Assembly: GCA_963814315.1 (NCBI GenBank)
Contig: CAWFCG010000001.1
Location: 868,001-932,000 of the forward strand
Direction: 5' to 3'
Source: JAFMJV01 sp963814315
Lineage (GTDB): Bacteria > Chloroflexota > Limnocylindria > Limnocylindrales > CSP1-4
Length of the DNA: 64,000 nucleotides
Shown here: positions 7,575-15,442 of the stretch, piece by piece
How the letters are laid out: each line of letters starts with the position of its first letter
How positions within the stretch are numbered: the first letter of the stretch is position 1
The notes under the pieces: generated by a model
What the model saw: the letters and a program-made list of their open reading frames with translations, nothing else
The model's database searches: none
Told to the model about the DNA's origin: nothing
Program-made: the position numbers and the translations under genes

Positions 7575-7769
7575 GCCCTGAGGCGAGGGGGTCTAGCGGA
7601 CTGGACGCCAGCCAGCGCCGCCGGACCAGGTGAAGGCAGCGGAGAACTCAGGCTTCGAAGACCGCGGCGCTCGTGCAGCTCCGGACAGGCATCGACTCGA
7701 TAGGTCGCTGTTGGTGCGAGGCTGTCGGTGTGTTGCCGCAGTTGTGTGCCCGCTTCGCAGGCCCGCGAG

Positions 7770-8726
7770 CTAGGCCTTGATGACGACCACGCGGCGGGTG
7801 GGCTCTTCGCCGATCGACTGCGTGGCGATGCCATCGACATCCCGCAGCGCCAGGTGCACCCAGCGGCGCTCCAGCGCTGACATGGGCTCCAACTGCAGCA
7901 TCTGCCCGGTCTCGTTGACACGTTCGGCCGCACGTGTGGCGACCTCGATCAACTGGCGCTCACGACGGCCCCGGTAATCCTCGACATCGACGAGCACGCG
8001 GGTCCATGTACCCATCTTGCGCGAGAGCATCAGGTTGACGAGATGCTGAAGCGCGGAGAGTCGCTCGCCCTTGCGGCCGATGAGCGCACCCAGCGCCTCC
8101 TTCTCTTCTTCGTCGGCACCGTAGACGGTGATCTTGGCGGTGGCGCCGGTGGTGACCTCGACGTTGGCGTCGTAGCCCATCATCTCCACGAGTCGCTCAA
8201 GGATCTGCTTGCCGGCCTCAAGCGCCTCGGGTGATGTCTCGCTGTCCCCAGACGCATCTGCCTTGACCGTGGAACCGGCGGCGACTGCTGCTTCAAGCTC
8301 CGTCGCGGCAGCGGCGCTCACCGTCGAGGCCTCCTGCGAACGGCTGCCTCCGCGAGCGCGGCGGCCGCCTTCGGGGGCACTGCTGCGCTCATCGCTTCGC
8401 CGGCGGGGACGAGGCTCGCGCGGCTGCTCGGTCGACGCGTCCTCGGCGGCAGGGCGTGGCTGGCTTGGCTGGTCGTCGCGTGGTGGTGCTGGTGGCGGTG
8501 GCGGAGCCATCTGTGTGGCCTGCTTCTTGGAAGTCGAGCCCGCCAGTGCCGACCGTGGCGCCGCGATGATGCGGGCGACCTCAGCGCCCATGCCCAACAC
8601 GCCCCGGCTGCCCTGCGTCAAGATCTCGAAGTCGAGGTCCTGCAAGCCACCCACGCCGAACTGCTCACGCGCGTTCTTGAGGGCCTCCTCGACGGTCTTG
8701 CCCGTGAACTCCTGATATTCGCTCAT
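7770..8726 (-). CDS. jag: RNA-binding protein KhpB/Jag (Jag-N, KH, R3H)
   Basis: A 318-residue RNA-binding protein usually encoded next to yidC and, in Gram-positives, linked to cell elongation and division through KhpA/KhpB. The Jag_N domain is at about residues 1-50 (FTGKTVEEALKNAREQFG, GSRGVLGMG), followed by a ~100-residue Pro/Ser/Arg/Glu-rich linker. The KH domain is near 170-235 with GRKGERLSALQHLVNLM, and the C-terminal R3H domain has RRERQLIEVATRAAERV and ends EPTRRVVVIKA. The linker is longer than in many homologues and is low complexity. The start overlaps the yidC stop (ATGA), so it is translationally coupled as the last gene of the rpmH operon. Confidence 0.93.
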   Translation of the reverse strand: MSEYQEFTGKTVEEALKNAREQFGVGGLQDLDFEILTQGSRGVLGMGAEVARIIAAPRSALAGSTSKKQATQMAPPPPPAPPRDDQPSQPRPAAEDASTEQPREPRPRRRSDERSSAPEGGRRARGGSRSQEASTVSAAAATELEAAVAAGSTVKADASGDSETSPEALEAGKQILERLVEMMGYDANVEVTTGATAKITVYGADEEEKEALGALIGRKGERLSALQHLVNLMLSRKMGTWTRVLVDVEDYRGRRERQLIEVATRAAERVNETGQMLQLEPMSALERRWVHLALRDVDGIATQSIGEEPTRRVVVIKA

Positions 8727-10177
8727 CGACGTCTCCCTCGCCGGCGGCTGCGTCGCCTGGCCGGCTTGATAGTGCCCGCGGCGCTCTCCTTGGTGGAGCG
8801 CTTGGTGGTCTGGGTGGTGCCATCCGCGTTCACGGCGGCAGGTTTGGGTTCCGGCATGCTGACCGGGAAGCGTGGTGTGTGGTCCTGGGCGATACGGGGT
8901 GTCCAGCCGAACAGCGGGAAGAGTCCGCCATAGCCATTGATCAGGAACTGCTGGACGATGCTGAAGACGGTAGTGGTGATCCAGTAGATGAACAAGCCGG
9001 CCGGCAGGATGGCGCCGTAGATCAGCGAGAAGGCCGGCAGAAGCAGGAACATCTTCTGCTGCGTCGCCTGGGACGGGTCAGAGCTGCGCGTCATCATCAT
9101 GCGCGTCTGCACCAGCTGCAGGATGGCGGATGTCGCGGCCAGCAGCGACAGGCCCAGCCCGAAGCCACCGAGCACCATGAGGAAGATCTCCGGCTGGTTG
9201 GAAGGCAAGCCGCCGGGGTAGCCGGGCATCTGGAAGCCGTTGTCGATCTTGGGGATCCAGGCCAGCCAGGGGATGTTGGGGTTGATGCAGGGCGAGTACG
9301 GGTCGCCCGGATGCTGGCACTGCACGTTCACCAGCTGGACTCCGAAGGGGTGCAGCATGGAGCTGATGTCGGGCGCCTTCAGGCCCTGGGTGAAGACCTG
9401 GTACATCGGCAGCAGCAGGACCATCTGCAGTACGGCTGGCAGGCAGCCCGATGCGGGATTGACGCCGCGATCCTTGTAGAGCTGCATCTGCTGTTCGGAG
9501 ATCTTGGCCCGGTCACCCTTGTACTTGGTCTGGATGGCTTTCAGCTCGGGTTGCAGCATCTGCATGCGCCGCTGCGACACGATCTGCATGCGGAAGATCG
9601 GAATCATCAGCGTGCGGATGATGATGGTCAGCAGGATGATGGCGATGCCGATATCGCCAGTGATGCTGTACAGGAAGGCCAGGCCGATGAAGATGACCTG
9701 GAAGATCGGCGTGAAGGCCCAGGCCAGCAGGCTCAGCGGGTTGGCGCCGTCCGGCTGCGCCGGGCACAGGTTGGGATTGGGCGCGGCGGTCGCGTCGGGA
9801 TGGGGCGTCGAGTTCGGATCAGGCGTCGGTCCGGGAGCGCATGGGTCCTCGGTCGTCGAGGCACCTGGCATGAGCGTGGGCGCCGGCGTGGCCCCGGGGG
9901 CCGCCGAGCTGGCTGGTGTGGTCGCAAGTACCGGTGCCAGGGAGCCATCGGGCCGGGCCGAGCCATCAGGCCTGAGAGTGCCATCAGCCGCGAGGGTGGA
10001 CACGGGCGACGGGCTGGCCGTTGCGGCAAGTGTGGCCGGGGCTGAGGGGCTCTTGTCCTGCGAGAAGACCGGTCCGGCAACCATGCTCAATGCGATCATC
10101 GCGATGGCGATCGCCGCCAGCAGGTCCAGAGGAGCCAGTCGGAAAGGTGCCGCGAGGGCCGAGCGGATGCGCATCAC
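8723..10177 (-). CDS. yidC: Membrane protein insertase YidC (Oxa1 family)
   Basis: A 484-residue inner-membrane insertase acting with or without SecYEG. It has an N-terminal TM (about 14-36), then a ~105-residue extracytoplasmic spacer rich in Ala/Pro/Ser/Thr with short repeats (LRPDGS, ARPDGS), then the 60KD_IMP core from FTPIFQVIFIGLAFLYS. The core includes IIIRTLMIPIF with the conserved groove arginine, the coiled hairpin QRRMQMLQPELKAIQTKY, and the later TM segments LPMYQVFTQ, FGLGLSLLAATSAI and LFIYWITTTVFSI. The C-terminus is highly basic. No large Gram-negative P1 domain is present. Start GTG 10177 (or the adjacent ATG 10174) overlaps the yidD stop. Confidence 0.95.
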   Translation of the reverse strand: MMRIRSALAAPFRLAPLDLLAAIAIAMIALSMVAGPVFSQDKSPSAPATLAATASPSPVSTLAADGTLRPDGSARPDGSLAPVLATTPASSAAPGATPAPTLMPGASTTEDPCAPGPTPDPNSTPHPDATAAPNPNLCPAQPDGANPLSLLAWAFTPIFQVIFIGLAFLYSITGDIGIAIILLTIIIRTLMIPIFRMQIVSQRRMQMLQPELKAIQTKYKGDRAKISEQQMQLYKDRGVNPASGCLPAVLQMVLLLPMYQVFTQGLKAPDISSMLHPFGVQLVNVQCQHPGDPYSPCINPNIPWLAWIPKIDNGFQMPGYPGGLPSNQPEIFLMVLGGFGLGLSLLAATSAILQLVQTRMMMTRSSDPSQATQQKMFLLLPAFSLIYGAILPAGLFIYWITTTVFSIVQQFLINGYGGLFPLFGWTPRIAQDHTPRFPVSMPEPKPAAVNADGTTQTTKRSTKESAAGTIKPARRRSRRRGRRR

Positions 10178-10404
10178 TTCACCGGGTCATAGCCGCCGGG
10201 ACGCCATGGACCGCAGCTGGCGATGCGCTTGGCACCCATCCAGCTGCCCTTCGCGAGCCCGTACTTCTGGATGGCCTGCTCCGTGTACTCCGAGCAGGAT
10301 GGTTCATACCGGCAGGAACCGGCGAAAAGCGGGGAAAGCGTCTTGCGATAGACGTGGATCAGGCCGATCCCGAAGCGTCGCGGAAGGCCGCCTGTCGCCA
10401 TCAT
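10174..10404 (-). CDS. yidD: Membrane protein insertion efficiency factor YidD
   Basis: A 76-residue small membrane-associated protein assisting YidC-dependent insertion. The family core is clear: IHVYRKTLSPLFAGSCRYEPSCSEYTEQAI and GAKRIASCGPWRPGGYDPV, with the three conserved cysteines. An open frame extends 38 codons upstream into rnpA, but the real start is ATG 10404, which forms an ATGA overlap with the rnpA stop and has GAAGAGG a few bases upstream. Translationally coupled between rnpA and yidC. Confidence 0.95.
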   Translation of the reverse strand: MMATGGLPRRFGIGLIHVYRKTLSPLFAGSCRYEPSCSEYTEQAIQKYGLAKGSWMGAKRIASCGPWRPGGYDPVK

Positions 10405-10739
10405 GAAGACCTCTTCACCGAGCCGCGGATGCTTCCGAGCAGGCGCTCCAGGGCGCTGCGCACCTCGTCGAACGACGCGTCCACAGCAGCCGGCCGAGCG
10501 ACGATGAGGATGTCCCAACCGTGGCCGCTGTCGTTGGGTGCCCCGCGCAGAACCTCGCGGAGGCGCCGACGCACACGGTTCCGGCGGACGGCGCTTCCGA
10601 TGCGTCGGCCGGTCGAGATGCCATAGCGGTCGTGATCGCGGTCATTGGGTACGAAGCGGACGACCATGAGTCGGTCCGATCGGGAACGTCCCTTGCTGCT
10701 GACGCGAGCGAAGTCGGCCCGTGATCGGAGCGTCGGCAC
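10401..10739 (-). CDS. rnpA: Ribonuclease P protein component
   Basis: A 112-residue basic protein subunit of RNase P, which matures tRNA 5' ends. Recognisable features: LRSRADFARVSSKGRS at the N-terminus, the RNR signature GSAVRRNRVRRRLREVLR, and GWDILIVARPAAVDASFDEV. Length is normal. It follows rpmH by about 25 nt and overlaps yidD by 4 nt (ATGA). The RNase P RNA gene is not in the window. Confidence 0.96.
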   Translation of the reverse strand: MPTLRSRADFARVSSKGRSRSDRLMVVRFVPNDRDHDRYGISTGRRIGSAVRRNRVRRRLREVLRGAPNDSGHGWDILIVARPAAVDASFDEVRSALERLLGSIRGSVKRSS

Positions 10740-10764
10740 GGCCCCGGGTCAGGTCTGGCGGCCG

Positions 10765-10902
10765 TCAGACGGTGAGCTTCTTGCGGCCACGTGCCCGCCG
10801 GGCGGCCAGGACGTTGCGGCCACCCTGGCTCTTCATGCGCTTGCGGAAGCCGTGCTCCCTGGCGCGATGGCGCTTCTTGGGCTGATAGGTCTGCTTGGTC
10901 AC
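10765..10902 (-). CDS. rpmH: 50S ribosomal protein L34
   Basis: A 45-residue, very basic ribosomal protein: TYQPKKRHRAREHGFRKRMK and GGRNVLAARRARGRKKL match L34 throughout. The start is GTG 10902, not an upstream ATG of the open frame, because it gives the normal L34 length. AAGGAG lies about 13 nt upstream. First gene of the rpmH-rnpA-yidD-yidC-jag operon, divergent from dnaA as in many bacteria. The leader from the TATAAT promoter is about 135 nt. Confidence 0.97.
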   Translation of the reverse strand: MTKQTYQPKKRHRAREHGFRKRMKSQGGRNVLAARRARGRKKLTV

Positions 10903-11043
10903 TGGAAACTGGGCTCCTTCGAGCAGGCGATCGGGTTCGACTTGGGAGACCGGCCTGCCGGTGCGGATGTGGACGACGCGGACAACGGACGCGGTAGACC
11001 ACTTGTGGTCGTCCCGGGCGCACGCCCACATCGGATGGAGCGG

Positions 11044-11049
11044 ATTATA
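11044..11049 (-). promoter_or_regulatory. -10 box (TATAAT) of the rpmH operon
   Basis: A perfect TATAAT on the minus strand, about 140 nt before the rpmH start. No good -35 hexamer is visible at 16-18 nt. It lies just before the divergent csaA-like gene. Confidence 0.55.
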
Positions 11050-11082
11050 CGCGACAGTCGCCGCAGACCGGAGGAAGCTTGC

Positions 11083-11463
11083 ATGTCCATCGATCGCCCG
11101 CCCAGCGAGGCGCCCTTCCGTGAGCCCGGCAGCGCCACGACGGAGGACTTCGAGCGTCTTGACCTGCGCATCGGCCGCATCCTGGAGGCGGGTCCGCTCG
11201 ACGGCGCACACAAGCCTGCCTACCAGCTTCGCATCGACTTCGGGGTCGCGGGCGAGCGGCGATCATCCGCACAACTCACACAGACGTACCCGGACCCGGC
11301 CGTCCTGGTCGGTCGGTTGGTCGTGGCGGTGGTGAACTTCCCACCGCGCCGGGTGGCCGGCTTTCGCAGCGAGGTGCTGGTCCTGGGGGCCTTGGCGCCG
11401 GCTGGTGGGGTCGCCTTGCTGAGCGTCGATGATGGTGCAGGGCCTGGCCAGCGGGTAGCGTAG
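11083..11463 (+). CDS. CsaA-like tRNA-binding-domain protein
   Basis: A 126-residue OB-fold protein of the CsaA/EMAP-II tRNA-binding family; CsaA has been reported as an export-related chaperone. The signature segments are complete: FERLDLRIGRILEAGPLDGA, HKPAYQLRIDFG, RRSSAQLT, VAVVNFPPRRVAGFRSEVLVLGA. Start ATG 11083 is preceded by GGAGGAAG at a good distance; the open frame continues upstream across the rpmH leader, but that part has no family similarity. Divergent from rpmH and upstream of dnaA. Its own promoter is not obvious. Confidence 0.9.
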   Translation: MSIDRPPSEAPFREPGSATTEDFERLDLRIGRILEAGPLDGAHKPAYQLRIDFGVAGERRSSAQLTQTYPDPAVLVGRLVVAVVNFPPRRVAGFRSEVLVLGALAPAGGVALLSVDDGAGPGQRVA

Positions 11464-11549
11464 CCCGAGCGTTGCGGCCGCCTGCGGCGGGCTGCCGATG
11501 CGTGATCTTGCGGTGCGTTTCGGCACCACGCGATGGACTCCACCGGGGC

Positions 11550-11558
11550 CGTGGACAA
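11550..11558 (-). promoter_or_regulatory. DnaA-box-like 9-mer upstream of dnaA
   Basis: The minus strand reads TTGTCCACG, one mismatch from TTGTCCACA. It lies about 85 nt upstream of the candidate dnaA promoter, consistent with DnaA autoregulation. The 390-nt interval 11464-11853 holds no gene; it contains this box, the promoter and two hairpins. Confidence 0.35.
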
Positions 11559-11640
11559 GGGCGGCCGATGCACTGGGGAGCTACTGGCAGGTTCGGGCTG
11601 GGCCGGAACCGATACTCCTGGGGGGTATGCCAGATGGACG

Positions 11641-11670
11641 TTGCGCGGTCGGGAAACGCGGTGCTAACGT
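11641..11670 (+). promoter_or_regulatory. Candidate dnaA promoter
   Basis: TTGCGC (11641-11646) and TAACGT (11665-11670) with an 18-nt spacer and an extended-minus-10 TG at 11662-11663. A start near 11677 leaves a leader of about 175 nt before the dnaA ATG. Confidence 0.5.
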
Positions 11671-11683
11671 ATGCCGCCCCGAC

Positions 11684-11697
11684 GCCCTTCGAAGGGC
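11684..11697 (+). repeat. 14-bp perfect palindrome in the dnaA leader
   Basis: GCCCTTCGAAGGGC, located just after the predicted transcription start. It could bind a dimeric regulator as DNA or form a short hairpin in the RNA. Confidence 0.6.
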
Positions 11698-11783
11698 TCG
11701 GAGATGTAGTCTGGAGTCAACGCCACAACGTCCCGAGAGGGTTCGGACGGATTTCCTCCAGGAGGATCGGTCGCGCCTCGGTG

Positions 11784-11805
11784 TCGAATGCCCACGAGGG
11801 CATTC
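11784..11805 (+). promoter_or_regulatory. Stable hairpin in the dnaA 5' leader
   Basis: Perfect 9-bp stem CGAATGCCC / GGGCATTCG (11784-11792 with 11797-11805), loop ACGA, ending 48 nt before the dnaA ATG. There is no T-run, so it is not an intrinsic terminator; a role in mRNA stability or translation control is possible. Confidence 0.55.
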
Positions 11806-11853
11806 GGGCCGCCAGGCGCCAGTCGTGTCGTAGTACGGGTCACGTTGCCATCG

Positions 11854-13227
11854 ATGGACGCGAAACAGGTCTGGAGAGCCACTCTCGGTGAGCTTCAGGT
11901 GTCGCTGTCCCCGGCCAACTACGAGACTTGGCTGAAGGACACGACCCTCGTCGATGTCGACGGAGACCTCTTTCGCGTCGGAGCACCCAACGGCTTCGCC
12001 AAGGACTGGCTGGAGAACCGCTATCGCTCGCTGATCGCGCAGACCCTGGCACGCATCGTGGGCTACAGCGTCAATGTGGAGTTCGACATCCTCGACCCCG
12101 AGCCCGAGGCGGCAGAAGTGTCCGCACCGCGCGCGCCGCGGCAGGCAGCACCTAAGGTTCGTGTGGAGCCGGGCCGTGTGGGCGGCGCCGAGGGTGGGGG
12201 TGTCAACCTCAATGCCCGCTACACGTTCCGCACGTTCATCGTAGGCTCAGCCAACCGTTTGGCGCATGCGGCCAGCCTGTCGGTCGCGGAGCGTCCGGGT
12301 GAGGCCTATAACCCGCTCTTCCTCTATGGCGGCGTCGGACTGGGTAAGACGCATCTGATGCATGCCATCGGCAATGCGGTCGCCCAGCGGTTTCCTCGCA
12401 AGCGCGTCGTGTATGCCACCAGCGAGAAGTTCACCAACGACTTCATCACCTCCATCCAGCAAGGGCGTATCGATGGCTTCCGTGCGCGCTACCGCAAGAT
12501 CGACCTGCTGCTGATCGATGACATCCAGTTCATCGCGGACAAGGAACGTACCCAAGAGGAGTTCTTCCACACCTTCAATGCCATCCACGAGGACGGCAAG
12601 CAGATCGTGCTCTCCAGCGACCGACCTCCCAAGCAGATCGTCACACTCGAGGAGCGGCTGCGCAGCCGCTTCGAATGGGGACTCATCGCCGACCTCACCG
12701 CGCCCGACCTGGAGACCCGCATCGCCATCCTGCGCACCAAGTCGGAGGAGCAAGGCGTGCGCGTCGACTCCGACGCATTGGAGTTCATCGCCCGCAAGGT
12801 CGCGTCCAACATCCGGGAGCTCGAGGGCGCGCTCAATCGCATCGTCGCCTATGCCTCCATGCAGGGCATGCCCATCAGCGTCGAACTGGCGCAGGCTGTC
12901 CTTTCGAACGCGCTCTACAGCCCCCGCAAGCGCGCCATCACCCCGGAGCGGATCGCCATCGCGGTAGCGGATTACTACGACGTGGGGCTGGAAGCGCTGC
13001 GAGGCCAGAAGCGCGATCGCGCCATCGTCGTGCCGCGCCAGATCGCCATGTACCTGATGCGGGAAGAGACCGATGTGTCACTGCTGCGCATCGGTGCCGA
13101 ACTGGGCGGACGGGACCACTCCACGGTCCTGCACGCCTGCAAGAAGATCGACCAGGAGGCATCTCGCAACGAGGAGTTACGACGCGAGCTTGCCGCGGTC
13201 CGGGAGTCGATCTACTCCGACAAGTAG
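11854..13227 (+). CDS. dnaA: Chromosomal replication initiator protein DnaA
   Basis: A 457-residue AAA+ initiator that binds DnaA boxes and melts oriC. Domain I spans about residues 1-75 (WRATLGELQVSLSPANYETWL). A short linker domain II follows, to about 120. Domain III begins at YTFRTFIVGSANRLAHAA, with Walker A GGVGLGKTHL, Walker B LLLIDDIQF and the sensor regions LSSDRPP and RLRSRFEWGL. Domain IV carries the DNA-binding signature GGRDHSTVLHACKKI. ATG 11854 is chosen because it begins the family N-terminus; an in-frame upstream extension to 11788 runs through the leader hairpin. dnaN follows about 1 kb later after a broken minus-strand gene and the oriC candidate. Confidence 0.98.
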   Translation: MDAKQVWRATLGELQVSLSPANYETWLKDTTLVDVDGDLFRVGAPNGFAKDWLENRYRSLIAQTLARIVGYSVNVEFDILDPEPEAAEVSAPRAPRQAAPKVRVEPGRVGGAEGGGVNLNARYTFRTFIVGSANRLAHAASLSVAERPGEAYNPLFLYGGVGLGKTHLMHAIGNAVAQRFPRKRVVYATSEKFTNDFITSIQQGRIDGFRARYRKIDLLLIDDIQFIADKERTQEEFFHTFNAIHEDGKQIVLSSDRPPKQIVTLEERLRSRFEWGLIADLTAPDLETRIAILRTKSEEQGVRVDSDALEFIARKVASNIRELEGALNRIVAYASMQGMPISVELAQAVLSNALYSPRKRAITPERIAIAVADYYDVGLEALRGQKRDRAIVVPRQIAMYLMREETDVSLLRIGAELGGRDHSTVLHACKKIDQEASRNEELRRELAAVRESIYSDK

Positions 13228-13258
13228 TGGTCCGCAGCAGCTCGCCATGTGGACGTCG

Positions 13259-13886
13259 TCATCCACCCTGCCCTTCGTCCGCGTCTGCCGATCCCTCCTC
13301 AGCGATGAGGCGCGTCTGCTCCTTCACGGCTGCCCGGTGAGCTTCCTCGCCGCTGCGGTCACGGCGTCGCTGGTGCAGTTCGACCAGCGTGCCCCGGCGG
13401 CTGTAGATGATCAGCACGTCCCGGGGTTGGATGACGGTCTCGGCAACGGGTACCCCGAAGTACAGGCCGTCGGGCCGCTCGATGCCAAGGACGATGACCC
13501 CCTCGTCACGGAGTGCCAGCTCGCGCAGGCGTGCGATCGGCCACCCACAGGGCCGCGAGTCTCCCAGGGCCAACCAGCGTGATGGGGCGCGCGAGGACAC
13601 TCAGATTCGACCCGGGCTCGACGACGGTCAGGACGAGTGAGGCCACTACCGCCACGATGCCCGCATTGCCAGCCAGCATCAGCCACATGATGATCCGGCG
13701 TCGCACCGGATGGTTCACGACGCTCTCCGATTCGGACGTGGTGAAACCGGCGCCGCTGAAGGCGGAGCGAGCCTGGAAGCGAGCGGATTCCCTCGATAGG
13801 CCGGTCGCCGCCAGCGCGATGGTGGCGGCGCGAGTCACCAGCAGTGAAAGCATCACCACCACGAGCAGAGTCAAGACGGCAGTCAC
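13259..13886 (-). pseudogene. Broken membrane/TrkA-C protein (frameshift plus internal deletion)
   Basis: Two minus-strand frames overlap by about 95 nt and together resemble one known type of TrkA-C membrane protein. The upstream frame (start GTG 13886, preceded by GAGG, stop near 13506) encodes two TM segments around FSGAGFTTSESESVVNHPVRRR and MLAGNAGIVAVVASLVL. The downstream frame encodes a TrkA_C-like end: LRDEGVIVLGIERPDGLYFG and VIQPRDVLIIYSRRG. In intact homologues these parts lie in one frame separated by roughly 80-100 residues. Here the middle is missing and the frames differ, so the gene appears inactivated, unless it is a sequencing error combined with a naturally short linker. 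It lies between dnaA and the oriC candidate. Confidence 0.7.
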
Positions 13887-14262
13887 ATCCGACCTCGAGT
13901 CACGCCCATTCGGACATGGTGCCAGCCTGCGAGCAAGGCCGCTGGGCGGGTCCATCGGTCACTGGGGACCTGTGGAGCGAGCGTGGAGAACCCCGGCTGG
14001 CCAGCGTGGCTCGAGCCGCCTGCTGGTGGCTGGGCCGTGGGTGATCCGGGGCCACCTGTGGGTCTTGTCGTGGCTCATCCACACGGGACCGGCAGCCGTG
14101 CACGCATCGTTCACCGGCTGTCCGCCACCCTGGCCGCGGCGTAGTAAGCGTGGGTGCAGCACAACGAGGTCATCTCATCATCACAATCCACAGCATGAAG
14201 ATGATGATGAGATGAGAAGATTAGAAAGAACCATGTACATCTCATAGGGAGCTCGACCGCTC
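13887..14262. other. Candidate replication origin region between dnaA and dnaN
   Basis: A 376-nt gene-free interval next to dnaA/dnaN. It contains several DnaA-box-like 9-mers: TCATCCACA at 14075-14083 (8 of 9 to TTATCCACA), CGTGGAGAA at 13982-13990 (7 of 9 to the reverse consensus) and CAATCCACA at 14184-14192 (7 of 9). The 3' part (about 14170-14245) is much more A+T-rich than the surroundings, purine-biased on the plus strand, and carries a 14-bp inverted repeat. Boxes are weak, so the oriC call rests mainly on position and composition. Confidence 0.5.
14170..14215 (+). repeat. 14-bp perfect inverted repeat upstream of dnaN
   Basis: Arms 14170-14183 (TCATCTCATCATCA) and 14202-14215 are exact reverse complements around an 18-nt loop that contains CAATCCACA. 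The last 8 nt of the pairing region (ATGAGATG, 14207-14214) can alternatively pair with CATCTCAT at 14238-14245, 17 nt before the dnaN start, so two mutually exclusive hairpins are possible in a transcript. Confidence 0.75.
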
Positions 14263-15384
14263 GTGAAGCTGTCCTTGATGCAAGAGAACTTGGCCCGGGG
14301 CTTGTCCCACGTGGCCCGCGCCGTCAGCAGTCGGGCGACCCTGCCAGTCCTGGCCAACGTCCTGCTGAAGACCCAGGACGGTGGCCTCCGCCTCACCGCC
14401 ACCAACCTTGAGATCGGCATCTCGGTATGGGTGCCCGGCAAGATCGACACCGATGGCACGATGACCGTGCCGGCGCGCCTCCTCACCGACGTCGTCGGGG
14501 GACTGCCGGCCGGTGAGCGTGTAGACCTGGAGATGGAGAAGGAGAACACGCTCCTGATCCGCTCCGGCAATTACAGGTCGCGCCTGCGCGGCATCGATGC
14601 TGAGGAGTTCCCGGTCATCCCTGCCGCCGGCGACCGTCCCACCACCCAGGTGAGCCAGAAGGCACTGCGGCGCGCTTTGGCTGAGGTCACGTTCGCCGCG
14701 GCTGCCGACGAGACCCGGCCCATCCTCACCGGTGTGCTGACGAAGCTCTCCGGTGAAGTCCTGACGCTCGCGGCAGCTGACAACTACCGCATTGCGGTCA
14801 AGACGCTGGAGCTGATGCAGTCGGTCGAAGAGACTAGTGTGGTGGTTCCGGCACGCTCCTATGTCGAGCTGATGCGCGTGCTCGGCGACAGCGACGAGCC
14901 GGTCGATATCATCCTCTCCCAAGCCAAGAACCAGGTCATCTTCAGGGTCGATACGACCGAGATCGTCAGTCGGCTGATCGACGGCCAGTTCCCCAACTAT
15001 CAGTCGGTGCTGCCGACATCACACAGCACCCGCGCGCTGGTCGATCGCGACGAGCTGCTGAAGGCCGTTCGGCTGACTGCCCTCATCGCCTCCTCGTCAG
15101 CCAATGTGGTGCGGCTCGGTTTCGGAGAGGAGGAGGCGCCCGAGTCGATCGCTGTCAACGCCAAGGCGGACATCGGTGATGCCGAGGGACGCGTCGATGC
15201 GCAACTGGAAGGTGATCCGGTCACCATCGCGTTCAACGCCCGCTACATGGTGGAGGCGCTGCAGAACATGGATGGCGAGCAGCTGGCGGTGGAGTTGAGT
15301 GGTCCGCTTGCGCCGGGTGTGCTGAAGCCCGTGGACGACCCGGCCTATGTGCATGTGATCATGCCGGTGCGCACACCCTCCTGA
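14263..15384 (+). CDS. dnaN: DNA polymerase III beta subunit (sliding clamp)
   Basis: A 373-residue ring-forming processivity clamp with three topologically similar domains. The N-terminal MKLSLMQENLARGLSHVARAVSSRATLPVLANVLL, the mid-protein TFAAAADETRPILTGV and the C-terminal MPVRTPS are characteristic; the C-terminal MPVR segment contributes to the partner-binding pocket. Start GTG 14263 has AGGGAG about 11 nt upstream. It follows the oriC candidate, and recF lies 58 nt downstream, the usual dnaA-dnaN-recF order. Confidence 0.98.
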   Translation: MKLSLMQENLARGLSHVARAVSSRATLPVLANVLLKTQDGGLRLTATNLEIGISVWVPGKIDTDGTMTVPARLLTDVVGGLPAGERVDLEMEKENTLLIRSGNYRSRLRGIDAEEFPVIPAAGDRPTTQVSQKALRRALAEVTFAAAADETRPILTGVLTKLSGEVLTLAAADNYRIAVKTLELMQSVEETSVVVPARSYVELMRVLGDSDEPVDIILSQAKNQVIFRVDTTEIVSRLIDGQFPNYQSVLPTSHSTRALVDRDELLKAVRLTALIASSSANVVRLGFGEEEAPESIAVNAKADIGDAEGRVDAQLEGDPVTIAFNARYMVEALQNMDGEQLAVELSGPLAPGVLKPVDDPAYVHVIMPVRTPS

Positions 15385-15442
15385 CCAGCGCGGCGAGAGT
15401 CTCGATCCTGACCCCGCGCGACCACGCCCTGGTCGTCATTTG

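Noticed and set aside
8879..10045. 388-codon plus-strand ORF opposite yidC
   Set aside because: Composition rich in Arg, Gln, His and Gly as expected of an antisense frame; yidC on the minus strand is unambiguous.
13513..14247. 244-codon plus-strand ORF over the TrkA-C pseudogene and origin region
   Set aside because: Runs across the inverted repeat and shows no domain; codon pattern is that of an antisense frame.
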